From Osedax fenrisi (lineage: Eukaryota > Annelida > Polychaeta > Sabellida > Siboglinidae): a stretch of DNA of 64,000 nt. Location of the stretch: assembly GCA_964019155.1 (NCBI GenBank), contig CAXHSG010000214.1:186001-250000 (forward strand), in the 5' to 3' direction. A program made the position numbers and the translations under genes. Under the pieces are notes generated by a model. The model did not search any database, was not told the origin of the DNA, and saw nothing but the letters and a program-made list of their open reading frames with translations. Shown piece by piece: positions 1 through 10,000 of this stretch; position 1 is the first letter of the stretch; the number at the start of each line of letters is the position of its first letter.

Positions 1-96
1 ATTAGTTTTAAGTATAGCATGGGTATTAATTATATCATTAGTTATAAGTATAGCATGGATGTTAATGATACATTAGTTTTAAGTATAGCATGGGTG

Positions 97-132
97 TTAA
101 TGATAGCATGGGTGATAAGTATAGCATGGGTG
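97..132 (+). repeat. Hybrid monomer with two B-type tails
   Basis: The first half starts like A (TTAATGATAGCAT) but ends in the B tail GGGTG. The second half, ATAAGTATAGCATGGGTG, is B-like. The result keeps 36 bp and the frame, and its translation contains MGDKYS. This form recurs throughout domain I, for example near 1597, 5173, 7178 and 22353. It is most simply explained by misaligned recombination or conversion offset by one 18-bp half. Confidence 0.75.
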
Positions 133-133
133 T

Positions 134-147
134 TAATGATATCATTA
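134..147. repeat. 14-bp perfect palindrome variant TAATGATATCATTA
   Basis: A single change of AGCATT to ATCATT inside the monomer turns the imperfect TAATG-ATAG-CATTA hairpin into a perfect 14-bp palindrome with GATATC at its centre. The variant recurs at set positions in the higher-order repeats, often after the GGGGGTTAATG monomer, so it appears many times in the window. Confidence 0.85.
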
Positions 148-168
148 GTTTTAAGTATAGCATGGGTG

Positions 169-203
169 TAATGATATTATTAGTTTTAAGTATAGCATGG
201 GTG
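169..203 (+). repeat. 35-bp frame-shifting monomer variant
   Basis: One T of the leading GTTAATG is missing, giving GGGTGTAATG at the junction with the previous unit and a 35-bp length. It recurs every few units throughout the array. Each occurrence shifts the forward frame by one: the MGVND frame becomes the LMIALV frame, and the next 35-bp unit turns that frame into GTG-TAA, a stop. These variants therefore set the length of almost every open frame in the window. Confidence 0.9.
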
Positions 204-417
204 TTAATGATAGCATTAGTTTTAAGTATAGCATGGGTATTAATTATATCATTAGTTTTAAGTATAGCATGGATGTTAATGATACATTAGTTTTAAGTAT
301 AGCATGGGTGTTAATGATAGCATGGGTGATAAGTATAGCATGGGTGTTAATGATATCATTAGTTTTAAGTATAGCATGGGTGTAATGATATTATTAGTTT
401 TAAGTATAGCATGGGTG

Positions 418-470
418 TTAATGATAGCATTAGTTTTAAGTATAGCATGCATGCATTAAACCCATGGGTG
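418..470 (+). repeat. 53-bp box monomer (three half-units)
   Basis: The box lies in a 53-bp unit that can be read as half A (418-435), an altered B of 20 bp ending GCATGCATGCA (436-455), and a shortened B of 15 bp, TTAAACCCATGGGTG (456-470). Relative to a normal monomer this is a 17-bp insertion. Reading it as one and a half monomers accounts for both the TTAA at the start of the third part and the CATGGGTG at its end. The subdivision is an inference; the lengths are counted. Confidence 0.65.
445..469 (+). repeat. Palindromic box, first of 68 copies
   Basis: The box is GCATGCATGC, then ATTAA, then ACCCATGGGT. The two end decamers are each perfect palindromes. Starts of the 68 copies include 445, 1107, 1945, 2856, 3519, 3786, 5521, 6647, 7237, 7648, 8132, 9151, 9562, 10046, 10994, 12013, 15107, 17021, 20881, 24100, 27584, 30502, 33219, 37993, 40871 and 41533, then only 42945, 43176, 47001, 48236, 48467, 60854 and 61551. 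It interrupts the regular unit and is the only strongly non-monomeric motif in the window. Its function is unknown. Confidence 0.9.
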
Positions 471-547
471 TTAATGATAGCATTAGTTATAAGTATAGCA
501 TGGGTATTAATGATAGCATTACTTTTAGGAATAGCATACATTTAATG
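445..547 (+). repeat. Box-linked 103-bp cassette
   Basis: Most boxes are followed by the same two specialised monomers: one with GTTATAAGTATAG, one with ACTTTTAGGAATAGCATACA, ending at the next TTTAATG. The cassette travels as a block. Exceptions are the boxes at 7648, 9562, 12424, 15518, 17432 and 30913, where the cassette is cut after the first monomer, and 20291, where it runs into an AGGTATAGCATC unit. These truncations mark recombination joints. Confidence 0.8.
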
Positions 548-792
548 TTAGCATTAGTTTTAAGTATAGAATGGGTTTTAATGATAGCATTAGTTTTAAG
601 TATAGCATGGGTGTCAATAATAGCATGTGTTTTAAGTATAGCATGGGGGTTAATGATATCATTAGTTTAAGTATAGCATGGATGATAATGATAGCATTAG
701 TTTTAAGTATAGCATGGGTGTTAATGATAGCATTAGTTTTAAGTATATCATGGGTGTTAATTATATCATTAGTTTTAAGTATAGCATGGATG

Positions 793-810
793 TTAATGAT
801 AGCATTAGTT
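793..810 (+). repeat. Half-unit A of the monomer (18 bp)
   Basis: Half A reads TTAATGATAGCATTAGTT. Aligned without gaps to half B (811-828), it matches at 13 of 18 positions: 1-4, 7-13, 16 and 17. Both halves share TTAA, then ATAGCAT, then GT. The translated repeats show the same two-fold structure (LMIALV/LSIAWV; HAILKT/NAIINT). This supports an ancestral 18-bp unit that duplicated and diverged before the 36-bp dimer was amplified. The match is counted directly; the order of events is inferred. Confidence 0.8.
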
Positions 811-828
811 TTAAGTATAGCATGGGTG
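811..828 (+). repeat. Half-unit B of the monomer (18 bp)
   Basis: Half B reads TTAAGTATAGCATGGGTG. It is the G-rich half and carries the GGG run and the ATGGG that opens the forward frames. In domain II it occurs alone, for example at 44741-44758. It also occurs twice in a row in hybrid monomers such as 97-132, which shows it can behave as a repeat unit in its own right. Confidence 0.8.
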
Positions 829-848
829 TTAATGATAGCATTAGTTTT

Positions 849-868
849 AGGTATAGCATCAATTTAAT
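849..868 (+). repeat. 35-bp variant with AGGTATAGCATCAATTTAAT
   Basis: This variant replaces the usual catgggtgttaatg with catcaatttaatg, which is one base shorter and introduces a TAA in the hydrophobic forward frame (ends ...GIASI). It marks one recurrent position in the domain I higher-order repeat, for example near 3260, 7875, 9789 and 10737. In much of domain II the equivalent unit has TTATAGCATC instead of GTATAGCATC, a single-base marker that separates the two domains. Confidence 0.85.
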
Positions 869-1311
869 GTTAGCATTAGTTTTAAGTATAGCATGGATGT
901 TAATGATAGCATTAGTTTTAAGTAGTGCATGGATGTTAATGATAGCATTAGTTTTAAGTATAGCATGGGTGTCAATAATAGTATTAGTTTTAAGTATAGT
1001 ATGGGGGTTAATGATATCATTAGTTTTAAGTATAGCATGGATGCTAATGATAGCATTAGTTTTAAGTATAAAAAGGGTGTTAATGTTAGCATTAGTTTTA
1101 AGTATAGCATGCATGCATTAAACCCATGGGTGTTAAAGATAGCATTAGTTATAAGTATAGCATGGGTATTAATGATAGCATTACTTTTAGGAATAGCATA
1201 CATTTAATGTTAGCATTAGTTTTAAGTATAGAATGGGTTTTAATGATAGCATTAGTTTTAAGTATAGCATGTATGTTAATGATAGCATTAGTTTTAAGTA
1301 TAGCATGGGTG

Positions 1312-3111
1312 TAATGATAGCATTAATTTTAAGTATAGCATGGATATTAATGATAGCATTAGTTTTAACTATATCATTGGTGTTAATGATAGAATTAGTT
1401 TTAAGTATAACATGGGTGTTAATTATAGCATTAGTTTTAAGTATAGCATGGGTGTAATGATAGCATTAGTTTTAAGTATAGCATGGGTGTTAATGATAGC
1501 ATTAGTTTTAAGTATAGCATGGGTATTAATTATATCATTAGTTATAAGTATAGCATGGATGTTAATGATACATTAGTTTTAAGTATAGCATGGGTGTTAA
1601 TGATAGCATGGGTGATAAGTATAGCATGGGTGTTAATGATATCATTAGTTTTAAGTATAGCATGGGTGTAATGATATTATTAGTTTTAAGTATAGCATGG
1701 GTGTTAATGATAGCATTAGTTTTAAGTATAGCATGGGTATTAATTATATCATTAGTTTTAAGTATAGCATGGATGTTAATGATACATTAGTTTTAAGTAT
1801 AGCATGGGTGTTAATGATAGCATGGGTGATAAGTATAGCATGGGTGTTAATGATATCATTAGTTTTAAGTATAGCATGGGTGTAATGATATTATTAGTTT
1901 TAAGTATAGCATGGGTGTTAATGATAGCATTAGTTTTAAGTATAGCATGCATGCATTAAACCCATGGGTGTTAATGATAGCATTAGTTATAAGTATAGCA
2001 TGGGTATTAATGATAGCATTACTTTTAGGAATAGCATACATTTAATGTTAGCATTAGTTTTAAGTATAGAATGGGTTTTAATGATAGCATTAGTTTTAAG
2101 TATAGCATGGGTGTCAATAATAGCATGTGTTTTAAGTATAGCATGGGGGTTAATGATATCATTAGTTTTAAGTATAGCATGGATGATAATGATAGCATTA
2201 ATTTTAAGTATAGAATGGGTTTTAATGATAGCATTAATTTTAAGTATAGCATGGATATTAATGATAGCATTAGTTTTAACTATATCATTGGTGTTAATGA
2301 TAGAATTAGTTTTAAGTATAACATGGGTGTTAATTATAGCATTAGTTTTAAGTATAGCATGGGTGTAATGATAGCATTAGTTTTAAGTATAGCATGGGTG
2401 TTAATGATAGCATTAGTTTTAAGTATAGCATGGGTATTAATTATATCATTAGTTATAAGTATAGCATGGATGTTAATGATACATTAGTTTTAAGTATAGC
2501 ATGGGTGTTAATGATAGCATGGGTGATAAGTATAGCATGGGTGTTAATGATATCATTAGTTTTAAGTATAGCATGGGTGTAATGATATTATTAGTTTTAA
2601 GTATAGCATGGGTGTTAATGATAGCATTAGTTTTAAGTATAGCATGGGTATTAATTATATCATTAGTTTTAAGTATAGCATGGATGTTAATGATACATTA
2701 GTTTTAAGTATAGCATGGGTGTTAATGATAGCATGGGTGATAAGTATAGCATGGGTGTTAATGATATCATTAGTTTTAAGTATAGCATGGGTGTAATGAT
2801 ATTATTAGTTTTAAGTATAGCATGGGTGTTAATGATAGCATTAGTTTTAAGTATAGCATGCATGCATTAAACCCATGGGTGTTAATGATAGCATTAGTTA
2901 TAAGTATAGCATGGGTATTAATGATAGCATTACTTTTAGGAATAGCATACATTTAATGTTAGCATTAGTTTTAAGTATAGAATGGGTTTTAATGATAGCA
3001 TTAGTTTTAAGTATAGCATGGGTGTCAATAATAGCATGTGTTTTAAGTATAGCATGGGGGTTAATGATATCATTAGTTTTAAGTATAGCATGGATGATAA
3101 TGATAGCATTA
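1312..3111 (+). repeat. 911-bp tandem duplication
   Basis: Bases 1312-2200 align to 2223-3111 at a constant offset of 911 bp, including the boxes at 1945 and 2856. The first copy starts at a 35-bp GTAATG junction, and agreement is lost at 2201/3112, where one copy has ATTAATTTTAAG and the other ATTAGTTTTAAG. Confidence 0.85.
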
Positions 3112-4355
3112 GTTTTAAGTATAGCATGGGTGTTAATGATAGCATTAGTTTTAAGTATATCATGGGTGTTAATTATATCATTAGTTTTAAGTATAGCATG
3201 GATGTTAATGATAGCATTAGTTTTAAGTATAGCATGGGTGTTAATGATAGCATTAGTTTTAGGTATAGCATCAATTTAATGTTAGCATTAGTTTTAAGTA
3301 TAGCATGGATGTTAATGATAGCATTAGTTTTAAGTAGTGCATGGATGTTAATGATAGCATTAGTTTTAAGTATAGCATGGGTGTCAATAATAGCATTAGT
3401 TTTAAGTATAGTATGGGGGTTAATGATATCATTAGTTTTAAGTATAGCATGGATGCTAATGATAGCATTAGTTTTAAGTATAAAAAGGGTGTTAATGTTA
3501 GCATTAGTTTTAAGTATAGCATGCATGCATTAAACCCATGGGTGTTAAAGATAGCATTAGTTATAAGTATAGCATGGGTATTAATGATAGCATTACTTTT
3601 AGGAATAGCATACATTTAATGTTAGCATTAGTTTTAAGTATAGAATGGGTTTTAATGATAGCATTAGTTTTAAGTATAGCATGTATGTTAATGATAGCAT
3701 TAGTTTTAAGTATAGCATGGGTGTAATGATAGCATTAGTTTTAAGTATAGCATGGGTGTTAATGATAGCATTAGTTTTAAGTATAGCATGCATGCATTAC
3801 ACCCATGGGTGTTAATGATAGCATTAGTTATAAGTATAGCATGGGTATTAATGATAGCATTACTTTTAGGAATAGCATACATTTAATGTTAGCATTAGTT
3901 TTAAGTATAGAATGGGTTTTAATGATAGAATTAGTTTTAAGTATAGCATGGGTGTCAATAATAGCATGTGTTTTAAGTATAGAATGGGGGTTAATGATAT
4001 CATTAGTTTTAAGTATAGCATGGATGATAATGATAGCATTAGTTTTAAGTATAGAATGGGTTTTAATGATAGCATTAGTTTTAAGTATAGCATGGGTGTA
4101 ATGATAGCATTAGTTTTAAGTATAGCATGGGTGTCAATAATAGCATGTGTTTTAAGTATAGCATGGGGGTTAATGATATCATTAGTTTTAAGTATAGCAT
4201 GGATGATAATGAAAGCATTAGTTTTAAGTATAGCATGGGTGTAATGATAGCATTAGTTTTAATTATAGCATGGGTGTTAATTATAGCATTAGTTTTAAGT
4301 ATAGCATGGGTATTAATTATATCATTAGTTTTAAGTATAGCATGGATGTTAATGA
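2555..4355 (+). repeat. 1.7-1.8 kb block, copies at 24460 and 27283
   Basis: This block, with boxes at 2856, 3519 and 3786, recurs at 24460-26260 (offset 21,905) and at 27283-28948 (offset 24,728). All three boxes keep these offsets exactly. The third copy is shorter because a 35-bp unit is missing near 28948. The two right-hand copies lie 2,823 bp apart. Confidence 0.88.
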
Positions 4356-5442
4356 TACATTAGTTTTAAGTATAGCATGGGTGTTAATGATAGCATGGGT
4401 GATAAGTATAGCATGGGTGTTAATGATATCATTAGTTTTAAGTATAGCATGGGTGTTAATGATAGTATAGGTTTTAAGTATAGTATGGGTATTAATGATA
4501 GCATTAGTTTTAAGTATAGCATGGGTGTTAAAGATTGCATTAGTTTTAAGTATAGCATGGATGTTAATGATAGCATTAGTTTTAAGTATAGCATGGGTAT
4601 TAATGATATCATTAGTTTTAAGTATAGCATGGGTGTTAATGATATCATTAGTTTTAAGTATAGCATGGATGATAATGATAGCATTAGTTTTAAGTATATA
4701 ATGGGTTTTAATGATAGCATTAGTTTTAAGTATAGTATGGGTGTAATGATAGCATTAGTTTTAAGTATAGCATGGGTGTCAATAATAGCATGTGTTTTAA
4801 GTATAGCATGGGGGTTAATGATATCATTAGTTTTAAGTATAGCATGGATGATAATGATAGCATTAGTTTTAAGTATAGAATGGGTTTTAATGATAGCATT
4901 AATTTTAAGTATAGCATGGATATTAATGATAGCATTAGTTTTAACTATATCATTGGTGTTAATGATAGAATTAGTTTTAAGTATAACATGGGTGTTAATG
5001 ATAGCATTAGTTTTAAGTATAGCATGGGTGTAATGATAGCATTAGTTTTAAGTATAGCATGGGTGTTAATGATAGCATTAGTTTTAAGTATAGCATGGGT
5101 ATTAATTATATCATTAGTTATAAGTATAGCATGGATGTTAATGATACATTAGTTTTAAGTATAGCATGGGTGTTAATGATAGCATGGGTGATAAGTATAG
5201 CATGGGTGTTAATGATATCATTAGTTTTAAGTATAGCATGGGTGTAATGATATTATTAGTTTTAAGTATAGCATGGGTGTTAATGATAGCATTAGTTTTA
5301 AGTATAGCATGGGTATTAATTATATCATTAGTTTTAAGTATAGCATGGATGTTAATGATACATTAGTTTTAAGTATAGCATGGGTGTTAATGATAGCATG
5401 GGTGATAAGTATAGCATGGGTGTTAATGATATCATTAGTTTT
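3452..5442 (+). repeat. 2.0-kb block, copy at 35421-37411
   Basis: The offset is 31,969 bp and is kept by the box pairs 3519/35488 and 3786/35755. The right copy ends where TTTTAAGTATAG is replaced by TTTTAGGAATAG, near 37412, a joint to the box-cassette type of monomer. A box-linker variant (TACACCC) sits at non-corresponding boxes in the two copies. Confidence 0.87.
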
Positions 5443-7032
5443 AAGTATAGCATGGGTGTAATGATATTATTAGTTTTAAGTATAGCATGGGTGTTAATGA
5501 TAGCATTAGTTTTAAGTATAGCATGCATGCATTAAACCCATGGGTGTTAATGATAGCATTAGTTATAAGTATAGCATGGGTATTAATGATAGCATTACTT
5601 TTAGGAATAGCATACATTTAATGTTAGCATTAGTTTTAAGTATAGAATGGGTTTTAATGATAGCATTAGTTTTAAGTATAGCATGGGTGTCAATAATAGC
5701 ATGTGTTTTAAGTATAGCATGGGGGTTAATGATATCATTAGTTTTAAGTATAGCATGGATGATAATGATAGCATTAGTTTTAAGTATAGCATGGGTGTTA
5801 ATGATAGCATTAGTTTTAAGTATATCATGGGTGTTAATTATATCATTAGTTTTAAGTATAGCATGGATGTTAATGATAGCATTAGTTTTAAGTATAGCAT
5901 GGGTGTTAATGATAGCATTAGTTTTAGGTATAGCATCAATTTAATGTTAGCATTAGTTTTAAGTATAGCATGGGTGATAATGATAGCATTAGTTTTAAGT
6001 ATAGAATGGGTTTTAATGATAGCATTAATTTTAAGTATAGCATGGATATTAATGATAGCATTAGTTTTAACTATATCATTGGTGTTAATGATAGAATTAG
6101 TTTTAAGTATAACATGGGTGTTAATGATAGCATTAGTTTTAAGTATAGCATGGGTGTAATGATAGCATTAGTTTTAAGTATAGCATGGGTGTTAATGATA
6201 GCATTAGTTTTAAGTATAGCATGGGTATTAATTATATCATTAGTTATAAGTATAGCATGGATGTTAATGATACATTAGTGTTAAGTATAGCATGGGTGTT
6301 AATGATAGCATGGGTGATAAGTATAGCATGGGTGTTAATGATATCATTAGTTTTAAGTATAGCATGGGTGTAATGATATTATTAGTTTTAAGTATAGCAT
6401 GGGTGTTAATAATAGCATTAGTTTTAAGTATAGCATGGGTATTAATTATATCATTAGTTTTAAGTATAGCATGGATGTTAATGATACATTAGTTTTAAGT
6501 ATAGCATGGGTGTTAATGATAGCATGGGTGATAAGTATAGCATGGGTGTTAATGATATCATTAGTTTTAAGTATAGCATGGGTGTAATGATATTATTAGT
6601 TTTAAGTATAGCATGGGTGTTAATGATAGCATTAGTTTTAAGTATAGCATGCATGCATTAAACCCATGGGTGTTAATGATAGCATTAGTTATAAGTATAG
6701 CATGGGTATTAATGATAGCATTACTTTTAGGAATAGCATACATTTAATGTTAGCATTAGTTTTAAGTATAGAATGGGTTTTAATGATAGCATTAGTTTTA
6801 AGTATAGCATGGGTGTCAATAATAGCATGTGTTTTAAGTATAGCATGGGGGTTAATGATATCATTAGTTTTAAGTATAGCATGGATGATAATGATAGCAT
6901 TAGTTTTAAGTATAGCATGGGTGTTAATGATAGCATTAGTTTTAAGTATATCATGGGTGTTAATTATATCATTAGTTTTAAGTATAGCATGGATGTTAAT
7001 GATAGCATTAGTTTTAAGTATAGCATGGGTGT
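4099..7032 (+). repeat. 2.9-kb block, copy at 38323-41255
   Basis: The offset is 34,224 bp (34,223 after a one-base loss near 40999), held by box pairs 5521/39745 and 6647/40871. It is one of the longest paralogous blocks in the window. The right copy carries private changes, such as CATAGG for CATGGG in the box at 39745 and TTATTTTTAAG near 39856. Confidence 0.88.
4377..5033 (+). repeat. Rare-variant segment, first of five copies
   Basis: This segment carries several uncommon monomers in a fixed order: GATAGTATAGG, GTTAAAGATTGCATT, GATATCATTAG twice and GTATATAATGGG. The full segment recurs at 22346-23002, 29070-29726, 36346-37002 and 38601-39257. Because its units are mostly 36 bp it also holds the longest open frame in the window (218 codons). 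I read that frame as a by-product: it runs in two different repeat frames joined at a 35-bp unit. Partial relatives lie in domain II near 43767, 51530, 52790, 54690 and 57770. Confidence 0.85.
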
Positions 7033-10000
7033 AATGATATTATTAGTTTTAAGTATAGCATGGGTGTTAATGATAGCATTAGTTTTAAGTATAGCATGGG
7101 TATTAATTATATCATTAGTTTTAAGTATAGCATGGATGTTAATGATACATTAGTTTTAAGTATAGCATGGGTGTTAATGATAGCATGGGTGATAAGTATA
7201 GCATGGGTGTTAATGATAGCATTAGTTTTAAGTATAGCATGCATGCATTAAACCCATGGGTGTTAATGATAGCATTAGTTATAAGTATAGCATGGGTATT
7301 AATGATAGCATTACTTTTAGGAATAGCATACATTTAATGTTAGCATTAGTTTTAAGTATAGAATGGTTTTTAATGATAGAATTAGTTTTAAGTATAGCAT
7401 GGGTGTCAATAATAGCATGTGTTTTAAGTATAGAATGGGGGTTAATGATATCATTAGTTTTAAGTATAGCATGGATGATAATGATAGCATTAGTTTTAAG
7501 TATAGAATGGGTTTTAATGATAGCATTAGTTTTAAGTATAGCATGGGTGTAATGATAGCATTAGTTTTAAGTATAGCATGGGTGTCAATAATAGCATGTG
7601 TTTTAAGTATAGCATGGGGGTTAATGATATCATTAGTTTTAAGTATAGCATGCATGCATTAAACCCATGGGTGTTAATGATAGCATTAGTTATAAGTATA
7701 GCATGGATGATAATGATAGCATTAGTTTTAAGTATAGCATGGGTGTTAATGATAGCATTAGTTTTAAGTATATCATGGGTGTTAATTATATCATTAGTTT
7801 TAAGTATAGCATGGATGTTAATGATAGCATTAGTTTTAAGTATAGCATGGGTGTTAATGATAGCATTAGTTTTAGGTATAGCATCAATTTAATGTTAGCA
7901 TTAGTTTTAAGTATAGCATGGATGTTAATGATAGCATTAGTTTTAAGTAGTGCATGGATGTTAATGATAGCATTAGTTTTAAGTATAGCATGGGTGTCAA
8001 TAATAGCATTAGTTTTAAGTATAGTATGGGGGTTAATGATATCATTAGTTTTAAGTATAGCATGGATGCTAATGATAGCATTAGTTTTAAGTATAAAAAG
8101 GGTGTTAATGTTAGCATTAGTTTTAAGTATAGCATGCATGCATTAAACCCATGGGTGTTAAAGATAGCATTAGTTATAAGTATAGCATGGGTATTAATGA
8201 TAGCATTACTTTTAGGAATAGCATACATTTAATGTTAGCATTAGTTTTAAGTATAGAATGGGTTTTAATGATAGCATTAGTTTTAAGTATAGCATGGATG
8301 TTAATGATAGCATTAGTTTTAAGTATAGCATTGGTGTAATGATAGCATTAGTTTTAAGTATAGCATGGGTGTTAATGATAGCATTAGTTATAAGTATAGC
8401 ATGGGTATTAATGATAGCATTACTTTTAGGAATAGCATACATTTAATGTTAGCATTAGTTTTAAGTATAGAATGGGTTTTAATGATAGCATTAGTTTTAA
8501 GTATAGCATGGGTGTCAATAATAGCATGTGTTTTAAGTATAGCATGGGGGTTAATGATATCATTAGTTTTAAGTATAGCATGGATGATAATGATAGCATT
8601 AGTTTTAAGTATAGCATGGGTGTAATGATATCATTAGTTTTAAGTATAGCATGGATGATAATGATAGCATTAGTTTTAAGTATAGCATGGGTGTTAATGA
8701 TAGCATTAGTTTTAAGTATATCATGGGTGTTAATTATATCATTAGTTTTAAGTATAGCATGGATGTTAATGATAGCATTAGTTTTAAGTATAGCATGGGT
8801 GTTAATGATAGCATTAGTTTTAAGTATAGCATGGGTGTTAATGATAGCATTAGTTTTAAGTATATCATGGGTGTTAATTATATCATTAGTTTTAAGTATA
8901 GCATGGATGTTAATGATAGCATTAGTTTTAAGTATAGCATGGGTGTAATGATATTATTAGTTTTAAGTATAGCATGGGTGTTAATGATAGCATTAGTTTT
9001 AAGTATAGCATGGGTATTAATTATATCATTAGTTTTAAGTATAGCATGGATGTTAATGATACATTAGTTTTAAGTATAGCATGGGTGTTAATGATAGCAT
9101 GGGTGATAAGTATAGCATGGGTGTTAATGATAGCATTAGTTTTAAGTATAGCATGCATGCATTAAACCCATGGGTGTTAATGATAGCATTAGTTATAAGT
9201 ATAGCATGGGTATTAATGATAGCATTACTTTTAGGAATAGCATACATTTAATGTTAGCATTAGTTTTAAGTATAGAATGGTTTTTAATGATAGAATTAGT
9301 TTTAAGTATAGCATGGGTGTCAATAATAGCATGTGTTTTAAGTATAGAATGGGGGTTAATGATATCATTAGTTTTAAGTATAGCATGGATGATAATGATA
9401 GCATTAGTTTTAAGTATAGAATGGGTTTTAATGATAGCATTAGTTTTAAGTATAGCATGGGTGTAATGATAGCATTAGTTTTAAGTATAGCATGGGTGTC
9501 AATAATAGCATGTGTTTTAAGTATAGCATGGGGGTTAATGATATCATTAGTTTTAAGTATAGCATGCATGCATTAAACCCATGGGTGTTAATGATAGCAT
9601 TAGTTATAAGTATAGCATGGATGATAATGATAGCATTAGTTTTAAGTATAGCATGGGTGTTAATGATAGCATTAGTTTTAAGTATATCATGGGTGTTAAT
9701 TATATCATTAGTTTTAAGTATAGCATGGATGTTAATGATAGCATTAGTTTTAAGTATAGCATGGGTGTTAATGATAGCATTAGTTTTAGGTATAGCATCA
9801 ATTTAATGTTAGCATTAGTTTTAAGTATAGCATGGATGTTAATGATAGCATTAGTTTTAAGTAGTGCATGGATGTTAATGATAGCATTAGTTTTAAGTAT
9901 AGCATGGGTGTCAATAATAGCATTAGTTTTAAGTATAGTATGGGGGTTAATGATATCATTAGTTTTAAGTATAGCATGGATGCTAATGATAGCATTAGTT

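Larger units (their letters stand above)
793..828 (+). repeat. Reference consensus monomer (36 bp)
   Basis: This copy matches the commonest form of the unit and is a convenient reference. It begins with TTAATGATAG, carries the core AGCATTAGTTTTAAGTATAG, and ends with GCATGGGTG. Two frames on each strand are stop-free across it. Forward they read MGVNDSISFKYS and LMIALVLSIAWV; reverse they read HAILKTNAIINT and MLYLKLMLSLTP. The remaining forward frame has five stops per unit. The copy contains TAATG-ATAG-CATTA, a potential 5-bp stem with a 4-nt loop. Confidence 0.95.
1..2168 (+). repeat. 1,500-bp offset repeat at the left edge
   Basis: Bases 1-667 recur at 1501-2168, including the box at 445 and its partner at 1945. 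A one-base loss near 661-670 (AGTTTAAG instead of AGTTTTAAG) breaks the frame in the left copy. Between the two copies lies a block ending at the box at 1107 that is typical of the domain I higher-order repeat. Confidence 0.85.

Noticed and set aside
793..828. In-phase A-tract bending
   Set aside because: The TTTTAA tract recurs every 36 bp, about 3.4 helical turns, so bends would not add up in phase.
4690..4702. TATAAT-like promoter in GTATATAATGGG
   Set aside because: It is a single-base variant of the monomer that travels with a higher-order repeat block, with no gene downstream and no matching upstream element.
4377..5033. 218-codon open frame, longest on the + strand, repeated at 22346, 29070, 36346 and 38601
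   Set aside because: It is tandem satellite read in an open frame. It starts in the MGVNDSISFKYS frame and passes to the LMIALVLSIAWV frame at a 35-bp unit, which a selected protein would not do. Identical logic yields similar frames everywhere in the window.
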